Source: Datisca glomerata (lineage: Eukaryota; Streptophyta; Magnoliopsida; Cucurbitales; Datiscaceae). From it: a stretch of DNA of 64,000 nucleotides. The notes under the pieces are model-generated. The model had not been told where the DNA came from. It made no database searches and saw only the letters and a program-made list of their open reading frames with translations. The stretch lies in contig QANY01011400.1 in the NCBI GenBank assembly GCA_003255025.1, positions 992,001 through 1,056,000 of the forward strand, given 5' to 3'. Below, piece after piece: positions 22,611-36,030 of the stretch; positions within the stretch are counted from its first letter, which is position 1, and each line of letters begins with the position of its first letter. The position numbers and the translations under genes were made by a program.

Positions 22611-25540
22611 TACGAGGCAATCGTTAGGACTGAGTTCTTAATGAAATTGCCACCAAAACTACGAAGAAGTTCCTCAAATGGAAGAGTTCCACAGCTCTAA
22701 TTCCCAATCCAACTCATTTGACAGAGTATGGACTGGAGGGACTTCTAAGGAATTTCGTTTCTCTTCTTCTTTTTCTGGACTAAGCACTCAAATTGCAATA
22801 CCAAGTAAAAATAAAAGAACAGAAGAAGAACTGATTGAGATAAACTGGGGAGTTGGATTAGGACTGCCGAGGAATTGGGCTTTGAAAAACCCCAGCAGCT
22901 ACAATCCTATAAAAATAGTATTTATCATAACTAGGTTACTCTTAAAAAATTTGACGTAAAACAATAAAATTCGAAAAAATATGCGGAATCAGATGTAATA
23001 TGGTGAAAGAGGGCAAAAGGTGTGTGGGAGAAAGCATTTTTAAAGGAGAGAAGATTTCGTGCACCAAGCGGGACAGAGTGTGACCCCTAAGCAATTGGAG
23101 GTTCTCGCTCATCTCTTGGTGGTCCATATCATCTGAAAACTTTTCCTCTTTCATTAGTATAGCTAAATTGGAATAGGATGACTCGGCGTCAAGAAAAGTA
23201 ATAACCAGCCTTTGAATGTCTTAGATAGCTGTAAGTGAAAGAAGGGTACTAATCTGCTCTCTCGAGATCCGAACAATCTCAGTACATATGGCGCAAGTCG
23301 ATTCCACATATCGAGGTGGTATTTCGTAATGTAAAACTAGTCTAAAGTAGATTCAGGATCTGGGCGGAGGGTGGGTGTAGCGGATTTGATCATCCTCTGC
23401 TCGTAGGGATCGGGGCACATCACCTCTTGAAAAAAAAGGCCCTCGCAAAACTCAAGTGACCTTTCTTCTTATATGATTTTTACGATACATATAAATATAT
23501 TATATGTTCAGTATATATTATGTTGACATTTCATTTTTTATGAAATTTATCACATTTTTAAAATATATATGTTATATATTTATGGTATGCATTAAATAGT
23601 ACATTTCACATTAGTTAGGTTTTGTAATAATAAGAATGTTAGATGATAGTTTTTCTCTATTTATTGTATGTATATAATATATTTTATAATAAATGTAATT
23701 ACATTTATACAAACATTGCTTGAAATCTTAAATTTCATTAAAACAAATTTAATACAAACGTACTCACAATCTCACACAGAGAGACACACACATATGTTCT
23801 TTAACACATGGTTATTTGATGTTATTATTTGCGGCGATAGTGGTAAGCGGGTAGATACCTAGATTTGTAATCAATTAAAATATTAATTAATTTATTAAAT
23901 TAATTAATTAATTAACTAAAATAATAATGAATCAATCAATTAAATTTATTATCTGAAAAAAAATGAGATAATTGAGAAAGAGAGATTAAATTGGTGATTT
24001 AAGGAAGAGAAGTGGGGGTGCCTGGGGCGTTAGTTTGGGGATGGGAGTGGGCTGGGTGGAGAGGGCTGTGAGGTGAGAAGTTGAAAAGGGGAAGGAGGAG
24101 CGGGCTAGGTGGTAGCGGATTGGTTTGGAGAAGCAGGTTTGAGAGGCTAGTGGCTATTTTATAATGTGATTTTTAGGGGTAGATACCATGTTAAAAACTT
24201 TTTTCATAAAATAGCCATTAATTTTTATTTTTACCATTACCATGTTAGCCGATAGGATAAAAAGTCAACAAAAAAATATAAAATTTTACTATTATAACCC
24301 TAAATATATAGAATATTAAAATAATATTTACCTAATTAATTAAATTAGAATGAAAATAATTATATAATTTATTTTATAGATAAGTTGGAACATTAAATAA
24401 AGAAAAAGATCATAACTGATCATTAACAAATTTCAAAAAAATGGTTAGAAATAATTATGTAAATAAAACAAAATAACTAAAAATATGTAGTTTTCCTTCT
24501 TTTCTTTTCCTTTATTGATTTCAATTTGTCTAGAAAATCTATATTTAGTTTGAATTTGATCATCCATCACCAATTTTATTATATTAATAATAATGAATAG
24601 TTTATTAATATAATAAATATCTCTCACTTCCATAATCATAAAAGACATCAAATATAAAATAATTTTTTCAGTTTATTTAATTTTTTTTACTAATTAACCA
24701 TGATTAATTACTAATAGACACTCAATATAAACTCATTGTGGTTATTTTATCAAAATAATGACCGAATAATAAATCTAAGAGAAACAAATTATGAGTACAA
24801 AGATAAAATTAAACTGATTACCATTTTGAATTGAAGTTCTTCATGTCTATATTGTCTTGATCTCTATTTTTCAAAAGATTGACCAACAATGCAAAAATTA
24901 GAGAACTATAATAAAAAAATTGTGATATGAATAATTTGTGGATTTCTGTTTCATAAAGAAGAAAAATTAGAAATGTATTGAAAAATCGGTAAGAACAATG
25001 GAGAAAATGGAGAATGACATATTTCCAATCAAAAATTTCTAATCCACTTTCTAAATTTTTTTGGTAAGAACAATATTATTTTGTGGTTCAATACTGGATT
25101 CATAACATCCACTTTCTAAAAAATTTAAATTTTTGGGGAAATATGAATTCATACCACATTAAACAATCTTTTCCCAACTAAAAATGTGCTTATTTAGCTG
25201 AATTTTACAAAAAAAAAATGCTGATTTAACTGAATAAACACACTCCATGTTAAATAAATTTTATAGTACAAAAGCACTCAATCCACTTCTATGCTTGAAC
25301 ATCATAAGTATAGGAGGATATAAATCTGCTTAGTTAACTGGTTTGTTCAAAAAATCTACTTAAAAATTGTTTATTCAAATTGCTATTTACTCTTACTTTA
25401 TATTTAATGAAAATTATATAAGTAAATATTTGAGAAAATATTTAGAGATAATAATTTTTATAAAAACTATATAAGTATTTATAGAAATAAAATAGACTAA
25501 TAAAAATAAAAAGTAGATATAAATAATGAAAAATATGTAC
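22611..25540. other. Promoter side of the MRL7-family gene and AT-rich gene desert
   Basis: The first few hundred bases are the upstream region of the minus-strand gene. The frames at 22678-22959 (+) and 22942-23154 (-) show no family features. Bases 23450-23990 and 24180-25540 are very AT-rich. A G-rich island at 23990-24160 breaks the desert. No gene was recognised. Confidence 0.5.
24037..24056 (+). other. Potential G-quadruplex motif
   Basis: The sequence ggggatgggagtgggctggg fits four G-runs of at least three with loops of 2-3 bases. It lies in a short G-rich island within AT-rich DNA. Confidence 0.5.
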
Positions 25541-25884
25541 TTAACAGTAAAAATCCAATTGTACACATGATAAGATCTAGATCGAATAATTAATTAATGA
25601 ACAGATGGAATATGGGTGTAGGATCAGTCAGACAGTTATAAAGGGATCTTGAAAAGAATATTCTCTAAAGATATTTATCAATTTCTCATTGCTTGCTACG
25701 GAATGGAAGGGTTTATTATTATTTAATTGTCACTTTCATGTATAAATAAGAGCATGTACAACCTCAAAAATCAGTTGAACACAAGCAACCAAAAGCTTTT
25801 CGAGTCATTATTCTATCATTCTCTCTCTTATTAAATTATCTTTATTATTCATTCGTTATAAATTTTCCATCACCGAAATTTACA
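25541..25884 (+). repeat. 5' LTR of element B
   Basis: It starts TTAACA (the other copy has TGAACA) and ends ATTTACA. It is shared with 41587-41790 plus 42646-42788, for example in gaacagatggaatatgggt and caaccaaaagcttttcgagt. Confidence 0.8.
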
Positions 25885-25905
25885 TTTTGGTACTCTCATT
25901 GAGAG
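25885..25905 (+). other. Primer-binding site of element B
   Basis: TTTTGGTACTCTCATTGAGA follows the LTR end directly and matches the site of element A in position and most bases. Confidence 0.6.
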
Positions 25906-25942
25906 CTGATAGAAAACTCGAGAGAACCCTTCCAAAGCAAAA

Positions 25943-27659
25943 ATGCCTAGAACCAGATCAAATGATGCCCTTGATGAGTGAAATGAAACTACGAACGTGA
26001 ATGATCATGTTGATCAACCCACTCCACCAGTTCAGATGCTACAGGCAATTCTGACGGGAATGTAGGAGATGGAGCAAAGGAACATTGAGACATTGTGCAG
26101 CGCATGGTAAATGGTGCAGGATCAAATCAATGCATTGCAACGGTTGTTGGCAGAGAAATAACGGAAAGGAGAGCAGAACTCCAGGCCGGGAAGAAAAGAT
26201 CAAAAAGGTCAGAAAAAGATGATGTGAGGGGAGAAAGAAAATGGGACATGACTGAGAACTGAGGAGATGATATGCTTATAGAGTCCATCCTTGGGACAAA
26301 GTCTATACGCCCATCACTGTTCCAGTAAATCAAATTCTTGAAGTGATCAAGAATAAGCCATGGTTGAAAAGACCAACCCCGTTGATGAGAGAACCGAGTT
26401 ATAAGGACAAAGAGAAATATTGTTCTTTTCATAAGAGCTACGGACATTACATGAGGCACTACTTTTAGCGTAATGATTACATTAAGGAGTTCGTGAAGGA
26501 CGAGTACCTCTAATAGTATGTGCAGAATGACGTACAGAAATGGGAAATGGAGAAGGAGATCCAAGGTAAAGGAAAACAACCTCTAAGGATTGTTGATACA
26601 ATAATTATGTTGGCTGAACATGAGGGAACCTCCAAGAAGGAGAGGAAGATGTATTGTAAGAAACTATGTTAGAAGGATATCGGGAAAAAGGAAGTTCTTC
26701 AAATGTTAACGGGAATCTTCTGTTGATATTCGATGAGATGGATTTGGAACACGATGAGCATCACAACGATGCTCTAGTCATTATGATATAAGTTGGAAAT
26801 TGTTTGTTGAGGAGGCTATTGATCGACGATGGGAGTGCTGTCAACATCCTACATCGGTCAATCTTTAAGAAAATGACTATAGGAGAACAAAAGTTGCAGG
26901 GTCCGCCGTAGCCGTTGATAGGTTTCAATGGGATCGTAAATTACTTTGAAGGAATCATTACTCTCCCGGTGAATGCCATCCATTCAACTATCTGACAGAG
27001 GTTGCATAAGACGAAGGTTGTTCCGTCTACCTTTTAACGGGTACTAAAGTATCCATCTTCAAATGGAATAATGACGATAAAGGGAGATCAAGTTGTTGCT
27101 TGCATATGCGTCGTAGCAGCATTGAAATCATCCAGACAAAAGGCAACGGATAAGAAGACGGATGGTCTAGTCGAGGCTACGCAACAATAAAAATCATAGG
27201 AAGGCGGGCATGATGGCCTGTTAAACCCGAGGTACAACCGTAGGAGAAGCAACTGAGCCCGTGTACCTTGAAGAAGAAACACAAAAGAAAACCAACATTG
27301 GGGCCCACCTTGAAAAAGCAGATAAGAAAAAATTAATTGACTTCTTGTGCAAGAACTGAGATATCTTCGCGACTACAGCACAAGAGATGCTAGGTATTCC
27401 AGAAAATATAATATGTCACAAGATGAGTATAGACCCTAATATAAGACTAGTAAAGCAACTGAAGAGAAGTTTTGCTCCAGAACAGAATGCCGCAATCAAA
27501 ACAGAAATGGAGAAGCTTTTTAAAGCTAACTTTATCCAAGAAGTTGATTACCCGGAGTGGCTTACCAATGTAGTCATGGTGAAGAAGAACAAAAAATGGA
27601 GGATCTGTGTTGATTTCACCGATCTAAATAAAAGCCTACCCAAAAGATGACTACCTATT
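25943..27659 (+). pseudogene. Element B gag, protease and start of reverse transcriptase (degenerate)
   Basis: Gag begins MPRTRSNDALDE at 25943, as in element A. A C-terminal gag segment with a decayed zinc-knuckle-like motif (KYCSFHKSYGHYMRHYF) lies near 26410-26480; most of the gag core between is missing. Protease is near 26815-26860 (LLIDDGSAVNILHRSIF). The start of the RT lies at 27297-27650: FATTAQEMLGIPE, then FAPEQNAAIKTEMEKLFKA, WLTNVVMVKKNKKWRICVDF and TDLNKSLPK. These blocks are typical of the Tat/Ogre side of Ty3-gypsy. Several stops and shifts are present, and the frame ends where the copia element D begins. Confidence 0.8.
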
Positions 27660-29541
27660 TGTTGGATCGGGTTTTAGATTTTGTGAAAAATTAATGAACT
27701 ATGACTAATTCATGGGCAGAATATAAAAAATGTTTATGTAAACTTTTAATCGAATTAAACACAAAACAACCAATGAACATGCATAATTGTATAAACGTAT
27801 CGAGAAGAGATAAAAACTATTTATATCTTTTCTTGTAATGGAGAAATTCTGATTTGACGGGATCCAATTCTCTATCTCGCGTTCCTCATTCTGGAAATTC
27901 GCAAAGCTTGTAATTGATCTTCGCATCAACAACCACTCGTTAGAATCATAAGTATATTTTTCAAGGATATTGGTAGAAATTGAGTGTGGTGGGCTCTCAA
28001 AACAATTGTGGAAGAGAAAACAAAATTTATTTTCTTCTCCTATAGATTTCGGTGGCAACAGTAGGGAGAGGGAGAGAGAAATTTTTTCTGCTCTGATTAA
28101 TACACTTAAGTTCGGTTAGAGATGCAACTCTATTGCAACCCCTTATATATTAACTATAAAATTTACTCACATACCCCTATATGTTAAAAACCAAAAATCC
28201 CCTCTCCTTTGACATGCATATGTGATCTTAACATCTTCCCCCAGAGCTAAATTTGTGTCCAAATTCATCCGTCTAAACTGATGAAATAAATTAATCTCTA
28301 TCAATTAATTAATTACTTTCTTTTATTTACTAATAATACAATAAATAAAAAATAATAAAATAATTAATTTGAACATTAATTTTGGTCTTCACTAATATAG
28401 TGATGACACTCATCTCATATGGGCTCGGGAAGTGTACCTTAGTCCAAAACACATTTTTGGTCCAACTGACGTTCTTTCTTATTCTTGTCCTTATGAGCTA
28501 CTTCTGAGATCGAATGAACTCACATGATCAAAGCTATGGGATTCGAATACCCGGCTAATTATCTCCAAAATTCTTAACTTATTTAATCTCGACATCGTAT
28601 GACTCCACTATAGGTCCGATGTCGAATGAACTCTCAATTCATGCGTGCTACATTTTCTGTTGGTACAAATAAACATTTATATTTCACTGTCCACAGAATG
28701 TTTTATGATATAACCCTTTTGTGAATATCAATAACAAGAGTGAGATGTAAAAATTATCATTACCCATCTAGTTATTATTTCCTTAACTCATTTATTGAAT
28801 CTGAACAAAAAAGACATATCTGTGAAGTGTCCCGCATAGTTCAGCATGTCAAATTCAATTACTCATTTCATCGAGTACTAGGCCTGATTTATTTGTTAAC
28901 ACACTCATCAATAAAGTATAAGGTGATATTTTTTATTTTGCAATCTTGCCACGAATTCCATATATGTGAATTACGCAACTCTAACATTATTAAATTATGG
29001 TCCTGACAGTCAAGGTATTGTCTGATAATTCAAACTCACTCCTTTGGTGAATCAAAGATCACGGGTAACTAGGTCAAGTTTCGTATTCACCTAAGGATAA
29101 AAATAATTATGAAAATACCCTTAAGGTGTAACAATTATATTTAGGGCTCGATAAACGGCTTTGCTATAAACTAATTGGTTACTAGTCTATTCAACATGTT
29201 CCACATCATGTCTAGGTCAACCGTTAGAGTCTCCACTCCCATGATGCGAGACCGGCATCCTTTTGATCAACCTAACAGTCATAATTAGATTCGATTATCC
29301 AGTGGATCCTAAGACTGCGAATAACATTCTGAACCATCTCAGAGGTGTTTATCTGGAAGATTGTTTGGTCTTTACTCTTCTATCGTTGATAATAGTTTCA
29401 AGACTTAAGTAAATTACAAACACGCTTTAATTAAATAAAACTTTCATTTATTCATAAAATTCAGTAATACATAAAGTCTCAGAAATAACTTTTTACTCAT
29501 AACTAGTTATTACACCATACTTTGTGGATATAATTCCAACA
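27660..29541 (-). repeat. 3' LTR of element D (about 1.9 kb)
   Basis: On the minus strand it starts TGTTGGAATTATATCC and ends GATCCAACA, giving inverted TGTTGG/CCAACA ends. It aligns to 34697-35705 and to 2855-4508. Short frames inside (27705-28058, 28740-29006) are LTR sequence. Confidence 0.75.
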
Positions 29542-29599
29542 AACTCCCACTTGGACTAAAGTAGGCGTGCACAATCTCACATCCCTATACCCTCTAGAT

Positions 29600-32500
29600 G
29601 ATCATCAAAGACTTTACTGCTTAAAGTCTTCATGAATGGATCGGCCAAGTTGTTAACCATCAATATATGGGTTACTTTAATATCTCCATGCTAAATAATC
29701 TTTCTAATGAGGTGGTACTTTCACTCTATGTGTTTGGATCTTTTGTGGCTCCTTAGTTCATTCGAGTTTGCTACAGCCCTACCGTTATCACAATAAAGTG
29801 TCATGAGTTTGTCAGCATCTTGAACAACTTCCAGAGTCTTTAGGAATTTTATAAGCCAGACAGTCTCCTTTGCAGCTTCACAAGCCGCCACATACTCAGC
29901 TTCCATGGTAGAATTAGTGATGTAAGATTGATTGATACTTCTCCATACCACTGCTGTTGAACACCGATCCTGAAGTGGACCTCCTGAAATTCTTGTCCGC
30001 TTGAAAATCAGAGTCGGTATAACCCATCATATTAAAGTAAGTACTTGAATACACAAGCATGTAGTTTCTCATTCTCCTATGATACTTGAGGATATGCTTG
30101 ACAACATTCCAATGTTTGAGTCCAGAATTAGATTAGAAACAACTTACCACACCTACGGTGTAACAAATATCTGGTCTAGTACAAAACATTGCATACATGA
30201 GACTTCCTACGACCGAGTCATAAGGAATCTTTCTCATGTCTTCCCTTCTTGAAGTGTCTTGGGAGACTGCTCATCGGATATGTTGACTCCATGACTAAAG
30301 GGAAGATATCCTTTTTAGAGTCTTGCATACAGAAGTGAGTCATCACCTTATCTCGAAAGATCTGAATACCTCAGAAAAAATAGCTTCTCCAAATCCTTCA
30401 TATCAAATTTTCTTACATCATTATCAATGAATAGAATATCGTCCGCGTACAAGACCATAAAAATAATCCCTTTGTGTACCAACTTATACACACATGGTTC
30501 GTATACTAACTGCTTGAAACCAAGGTTCTTGACATTTTCATCGAGTCTGATGTTCCACAAATGGGATGCTTGCTTAAACCCATGAATACACTTTAGCAGT
30601 TCACAAACCTTGCCCTTTTGGCCTTTCTCCATGAACATGTCTGGTTGAGCCATATAAATGTGCTCTTCAAAATTGCTATTAAGAAAAGTAGTCTTGACAT
30701 CTCTTTGCCAGATTTCATAATCGAGGGAATGAGCAATGGACAGGAGGATTTAGATGGATTTAAGCATGGCCACCGGTGAAATTGTATCCACATAGTTTAT
30801 ACTTTCCTTCTCGATGTAGCCCTTGGCTACAAGCTTAGCTTTCAACGTCTCCACATTCTCATTCGGACCTCTCTTCTTCTTATAAATCCATTTACACCCT
30901 ATGGGTTTTACCCCTTCAGGAGGATCTACAAGCTTCCAGGCTCCATTCGAGTACATCGATTGTGTCTCGACGTTCATGGCGTCTTGCCATAAGTTTTCTT
31001 CAAGACCAGCCATGGCTTGTGAGTAGGAAAAAAGTTCATCATGATCTTTATCTGAGACTGCTATCAAGGCATCTCCATAAGACATGTACCTCTCAGGTTA
31101 TTTCACAACCCTCCCATTACGTCGAGGTTCTATAGGCTCTGACTCCTGCTGTGGTTCTTCCAATAATGATTTGGGAACAGGTCCTTATTGGGGAGTTGAT
31201 GTTCTCCCAATCAATAATTCCTCTAGCACAAGTGTGCTTCTCGACTTCACAATTCTTATGTAATCCCTTTCAAGAAACCGCTTCACAAATATTTTCTTGT
31301 TGGTAGAACTATAAAAGGTGTACCCCTCCGTTCCCTTGGGATATCCTACAAACAGGCATAATTCTGAACGACTAGCCAACTTGCCAATCGTCAGTCTCAT
31401 CACATGTGCCAGGCATCCTCATATTCTAAGATGGCTTACGGACGACTTTCATCCACTCTATCTTTCATATGGTGTACTAGACACTATCTTTTACGAAGCT
31501 TGGTTTAGAATATGTGCCGTTGTTTTCAAGGCATATCCCAATAACGAATATGGGAGGGATGAGTAAATAATCATAGATCTAACCATATCCAATAGAGTTT
31601 GATTTCTTCTCTCTAACACACCATTGTGTTTTGGAGTGTTAAGTGCTGTAAATTGATAAAGAATACATTCTTCCTTAAAATAGTCTTCGAACTCTCCTAG
31701 CAATTACTCTCCACCACGATCAAATCATAGTCTTTTTATTTGTTTCTCAACCATAGCCATGTATTCTTTGAACTTTTCAAAAGTTTCAGACTTTAGGTGA
31801 ATTAGATAAACATGTCCAATACCTGAATAGCCATCTGTGAAGGTTACAAAATACTCATAACCTCTTTTTTCTTGGATATTCAATGCCCCACATACATCAT
31901 TATGTACAAGTTCAATGCATTGAGTGGCTCTTTCAGCTTTTGCTGAAAATGGTCTCTTGGTCATTTTACCTTCTAAGTAGGATTCACATGTGGGTAGTAA
32001 TCCCACACTTAAGGTTTGCAATGCACCATCCTTTGCAAGTCTTTTAATCATGTCTTGGCTAATATGACCAAGATGCAAATGCCACAAGTAGGTTAGAACT
32101 ATTGAGTCAGATCTCAACCTTTTACTATCCTTCTGTAAATTAATATTTACCTCAGTGTCATATATCATTAGAACTTTTGATTTTACATAGAAAAGATTGT
32201 TTATCATGCGTGTAGTAGTAATCAAGCAATCATTTGTAAAAATACCAATATCATTATCAATCAAATTTAAAGAAAAACCTTGCTCAATTAAACTAGCTAC
32301 TGAAATAAGGTTTCTCCCAAAAACCAGGATATAATAAACATTGTGCAAAACCATATAATTGTTCTCAAAAAATAATTTAATAGTTCCAACTGTTACTACC
32401 AATACTAGTGCTCCATTCTTCCAATGGAAGCTGAACTCACCCTCGTTAAGTCTTCTGCTTTCCCTTAACCCCTGCAGCGAACAACAAACAAGGTTAGTGA

Positions 32501-33441
32501 CAGCAGAGTCTACAAACCACAAAAAGTATATTCAACCATATAATAGGCTTCGGTTATAAGTAATCTAAGTTTATATTTTATCTCCTTGAGATAATCCGGG
32601 CAATTGCATTTCCAATGAGTAGCTACTCCCGATGATGACACTTGTCTTTTGACTTGTCCACTTTTGTAGGGTCCTTGCCTTTCGCATCTTTTGAGTTCAC
32701 CTTCTTAGCTTTCTTTGGACCTTTTTTTATTTCTTTTTTGTGTCAAAAGTGGAAGGCTTACTTTCAGTAAGGTTTGCCTCTCCATTTTTCCTCTTGCCTT
32801 TTAGAAATAGGGTCTCAAGTGCTTGTAACTCATTTATGAGTTTCGAAAGAGAGTACCTCAACTTATTCATCGAATAATTAAGTTTGAAGTTCTCAAAAGT
32901 ATCTGGCAAGGTTTCAAGGATCAGATCAACTTGGGTCTTGATACCTACCTCAGTTCCCATGATCTCCATCTCATTCAGATAACTAATGATCAACATCATA
33001 TGTATTCTGACAGGAGTTTCAGGTTTCATCCAACAGTTCATGATGTTTCGCATAATGGCTTATTTGGCTTGACGACCCTGATCCCTGAATATTTTGGTGA
33101 TGTTCAATATCATATCAGCGGCGGTCTCCATGTTCTGATGTTGTTGTTGCAACACATTGTTAACTGATGCTAAGATATAACATCTAGCGATCTCATCAAA
33201 ATGCAGTCAAGAAGCATAGGCATTATTTTCCTCTTGAGTCGATTCAATAATAGGTTCAATGGGACAAGGGGTGGTGAGCACGAACATAATAGGCTCAATG
33301 GGACAAGGGGTGGTGAGCACGAACTTGTGCTTTTCTACCACAGTACGATATCAAGGTTACGTTTCCAGACAACGTAATTTTCACCAGTGAATTTGTTTTT
33401 TGCATTCAAGATTGTTGAGAATGGGGATAAAGACATGATTA
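29600..33441 (-). pseudogene. Element D gag-pol polyprotein (degenerate)
   Basis: Gag starts at 33441 (MSLSPFSTILNAKNKFTGEN) and continues at 33053-32727. The CCHC knuckle near 32600 is damaged. The protease at about 32520 reads VDSAVTNLVC where copia elements have DSGAT, so it should be inactive. Integrase at 32100-31490 keeps HLHLGHISQDMIKRL and GVLERRNQTLLDMV but has lost a Cys of the HHCC finger (CESYLEGK). Reverse transcriptase at 31085-30350 includes GCKWIYKKKRGPNENVETLK and an intact YADD box (MVLYADDILF). RNase H is at 29951-29721 (NSTMEAEYVAACEAAKETVW). Stops and frameshifts break it into about ten pieces. A 43-bp tandem duplication sits in gag (33245-33325). Confidence 0.88.
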
Positions 33442-34696
33442 TTGAAAAGAATAAATAAAGTGGTGTAAATTAATACTTAATCATTTAAGAAATTATGATG
33501 CATGATGCAAATACTTATATATTTTGAAAATCTGATAAAAACATATTTCTTCCATGATGTTACGATCAACCCCAGAGCTAACTCCTATCGCATCGAGACT
33601 CTTCTCATTTGGCTAACGCTTCTCAAAATGTCACTACATTTAGCTCAACCCATCACCAATGGTTTTGGTCACCTTAGCCCCATTTACTAGCCCCTATGAG
33701 GTATTCCAATGTATTTCAGTCTAAGTGTTTAACCAATGCATCGGCTTTAAAAGTTACTATGAACTAACAGTCCATCTAGGGACGATCCCGCCTCACCACT
33801 TCCTTTACAAGCTTTAGCTTGGCAAGCAACTCGATGGCTCAAAAAGACATGATTCTCAAGTTTCTCCCACTGAAGAGAGGACCGCTAGGGTGGCTCTAAA
33901 CTATTCTTTGTGTCACGATCAAGATTGCGTTAGGGACCTTGTGAATGTTTCAACGTAAATGACCCTCACTTGATTTTTGAAAAAATTAGATTTTTCTTTG
34001 ATTTTTCAAAAATCATAACTCTTTATAAATTTGAATAGCATGTTTCAAAAATTATAAACTTTTATAAAATTTAAATCATAATTTAAAAATTTACATCTTT
34101 TATAAAATTCGCATTGTATTTAAAACTATAACACATTATAAATTTAAACTGCAATTATGCATATACATTTTACATGAAAATTTGATATTGGCATATGTCT
34201 ATTTCCATATGGTATGTTACATGCGGATGCAAGATTAGTAATAAAGTCATACATTCAAAATTAACCTCTCTATAGCTCATTTCCAATTACAACTCATAAA
34301 TAAATAATAAATTACAATAATTTAAATGCTAGTTTTCGTGGCGTCTGTAATTATCTCCTTCTCCATCAGGAAGTCCCACATCCTTGTAACCCTTTACCAA
34401 GGCCTTCCCATTTTCAAAATTCAAATTTCAATTTAAAATTAAATTTCTAACAATTTTTACTTTGATAAATAACTACCAAGTATAAAATCAATTAATTTAC
34501 TTTAAAAATAAATACTAATTAATTAGTGTTGAAAAATTATCAAATTTAATTTAATTTTCGAGACTGGAATGGGCTTGGGATCAAATCCCAAGTCCCTACA
34601 AATGATTTAGGTGAAGGAACCCTTGCTCAGTCCAAAACCTCAACAGGCTTGGTAGGTCCGTGCCAGCCCAAGGCCTAACATGGTCTTAGGCGCGCC
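33442..34696 (-). other. Leader region of element D
   Basis: A long AT-rich untranslated region between the gag start and the partial 5' LTR. The usual methionine-tRNA primer-binding site could not be found, so the exact LTR edge is uncertain. Confidence 0.45.
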
Positions 34697-35705
34697 ATAA
34701 TTCTCTATCTCGTGTTCCTCATTCTTGTGATTCGCAGAACTTGTAATTGATCTTCGCACCAACATCCACTCATTAGAATCATAAGTATATATCTCAAGGA
34801 TATTAGTAACAATTGAGTGTGTGCTCTCAAAATAACTGTTGAAGAACAATTTTTTTCTTCCATTATAGATTTCGGCGACCATAGTAGGGAGAGGGCTAGG
34901 GAAACTTTTTCTACTCTAAATAATACACTTAAGTTAGGTTAGAGATACAACCCTAATGCAATCCCGTATATATTAATTATAAAATTTACCCATATATCCC
35001 TATATATCCGCCTAAATTGATGAATTAAATTGATCTATATCAATTAATTTTTTATTTACTAACTATCTAATAATTATAAAATAACAAAATAATTAATTTG
35101 AACATTAATTTTGGTCTTCACTAATATAGTTATGATACACATCTCATATGGGCTCGGAAAATGTACCTTGGTCCAAAACACGTTTTTTGGTCCAACTGAC
35201 GTTGTTTCTTATTTGTGTCCTTCTGAGCTACTTCTGAAACCTAATGAACTCATATGAACAAAGATTTATGATTCAAATACCCGACTAATTTATTTTCATA
35301 AATTTCTGACTTATTTAATACTGACATCGTACGACTACACTATAGGTCTGATGTCGAATGAACTCTTGATTCATGCACGCTACATTTTATGTTGGTGCAA
35401 ATAAACATTTATATTTCATGGTCCACAGAATATTTTATGATATTACCCTACGTGAATATCATAAACAAGAAGGAGATGTAAAGTATAAGGTGATATTATT
35501 ACTTTTGTAATCTTTCCACGAATTCCATATCTGCTAATCATGCAATTGGAACATAGTTGAATCACGGTCCTGACAGCTGAGATATTGTCCGCCAATTTGA
35601 ACTCACTCCCATTGGAGAATCATAGATCGCGAGTAACTAGGTCAAGTTCCGTATTCACCTCAGGATTAAGGTAATTTTGAAAATATATTAAAGGTGTAAT
35701 AAATA
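34697..35705 (-). repeat. Partial 5' LTR of element D
   Basis: It is homologous to about 27865-29130 of the 3' LTR, with a deletion of roughly 160 bp. It stops at the TGTAAAGG start of the A-family LTR, and the outer ~400 bp of the LTR are missing. Confidence 0.75.
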
Positions 35706-35971
35706 TGTAAAGGATTTTTTCCATTATGGAGAACTCTCTACGGACGAATAATGAAGATGAAAATTTAAGGATAGAATGAGAGAATAAAGACATCATTATT
35801 TATATGGAAAACCCTTTAAGGAAAGAAAAACCAAGGTAGGATGATTGATATTCACTTGTGTCAAGGATTTTACATAGTCGTTGATGGGAGAAGAGGGAAA
35901 AAGCAATGCCCTTAGTTGCTTGGGTTGCCTCTCCTTTCTCTTCTTTTATGAGTCTGTACTTTAGGCCTTAC

Positions 35972-36030
<59 letters not shown>

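Larger units (their letters stand above)
27660..35705 (-). mobile_element. Element D: Ty1-copia retrotransposon, inserted in element B
   Basis: The 3' LTR is at left (27660-29541), with a PPT (AAGTGGGAG on minus) just outside it. The polyprotein runs from 33441 down to about 29600. A long AT-rich leader (33442-34696) precedes a partial 5' LTR (34697-35705), which ends abruptly where an A-family LTR begins. The insertion point is within the RT of element B. The right target duplication is lost, so only CTATT on the left (27655-27659) can be proposed. Confidence 0.8.

Noticed and set aside
22678..22959. 93-residue frame divergent to the MRL7-family gene
   Set aside because: It starts within about 70 bp of that gene's start codon, so it overlaps its promoter, and it has no family features.
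26127..26579. 150-residue minus-strand frame
   Set aside because: It is antisense to recognisable gag remnants of element B and has no domain of its own.
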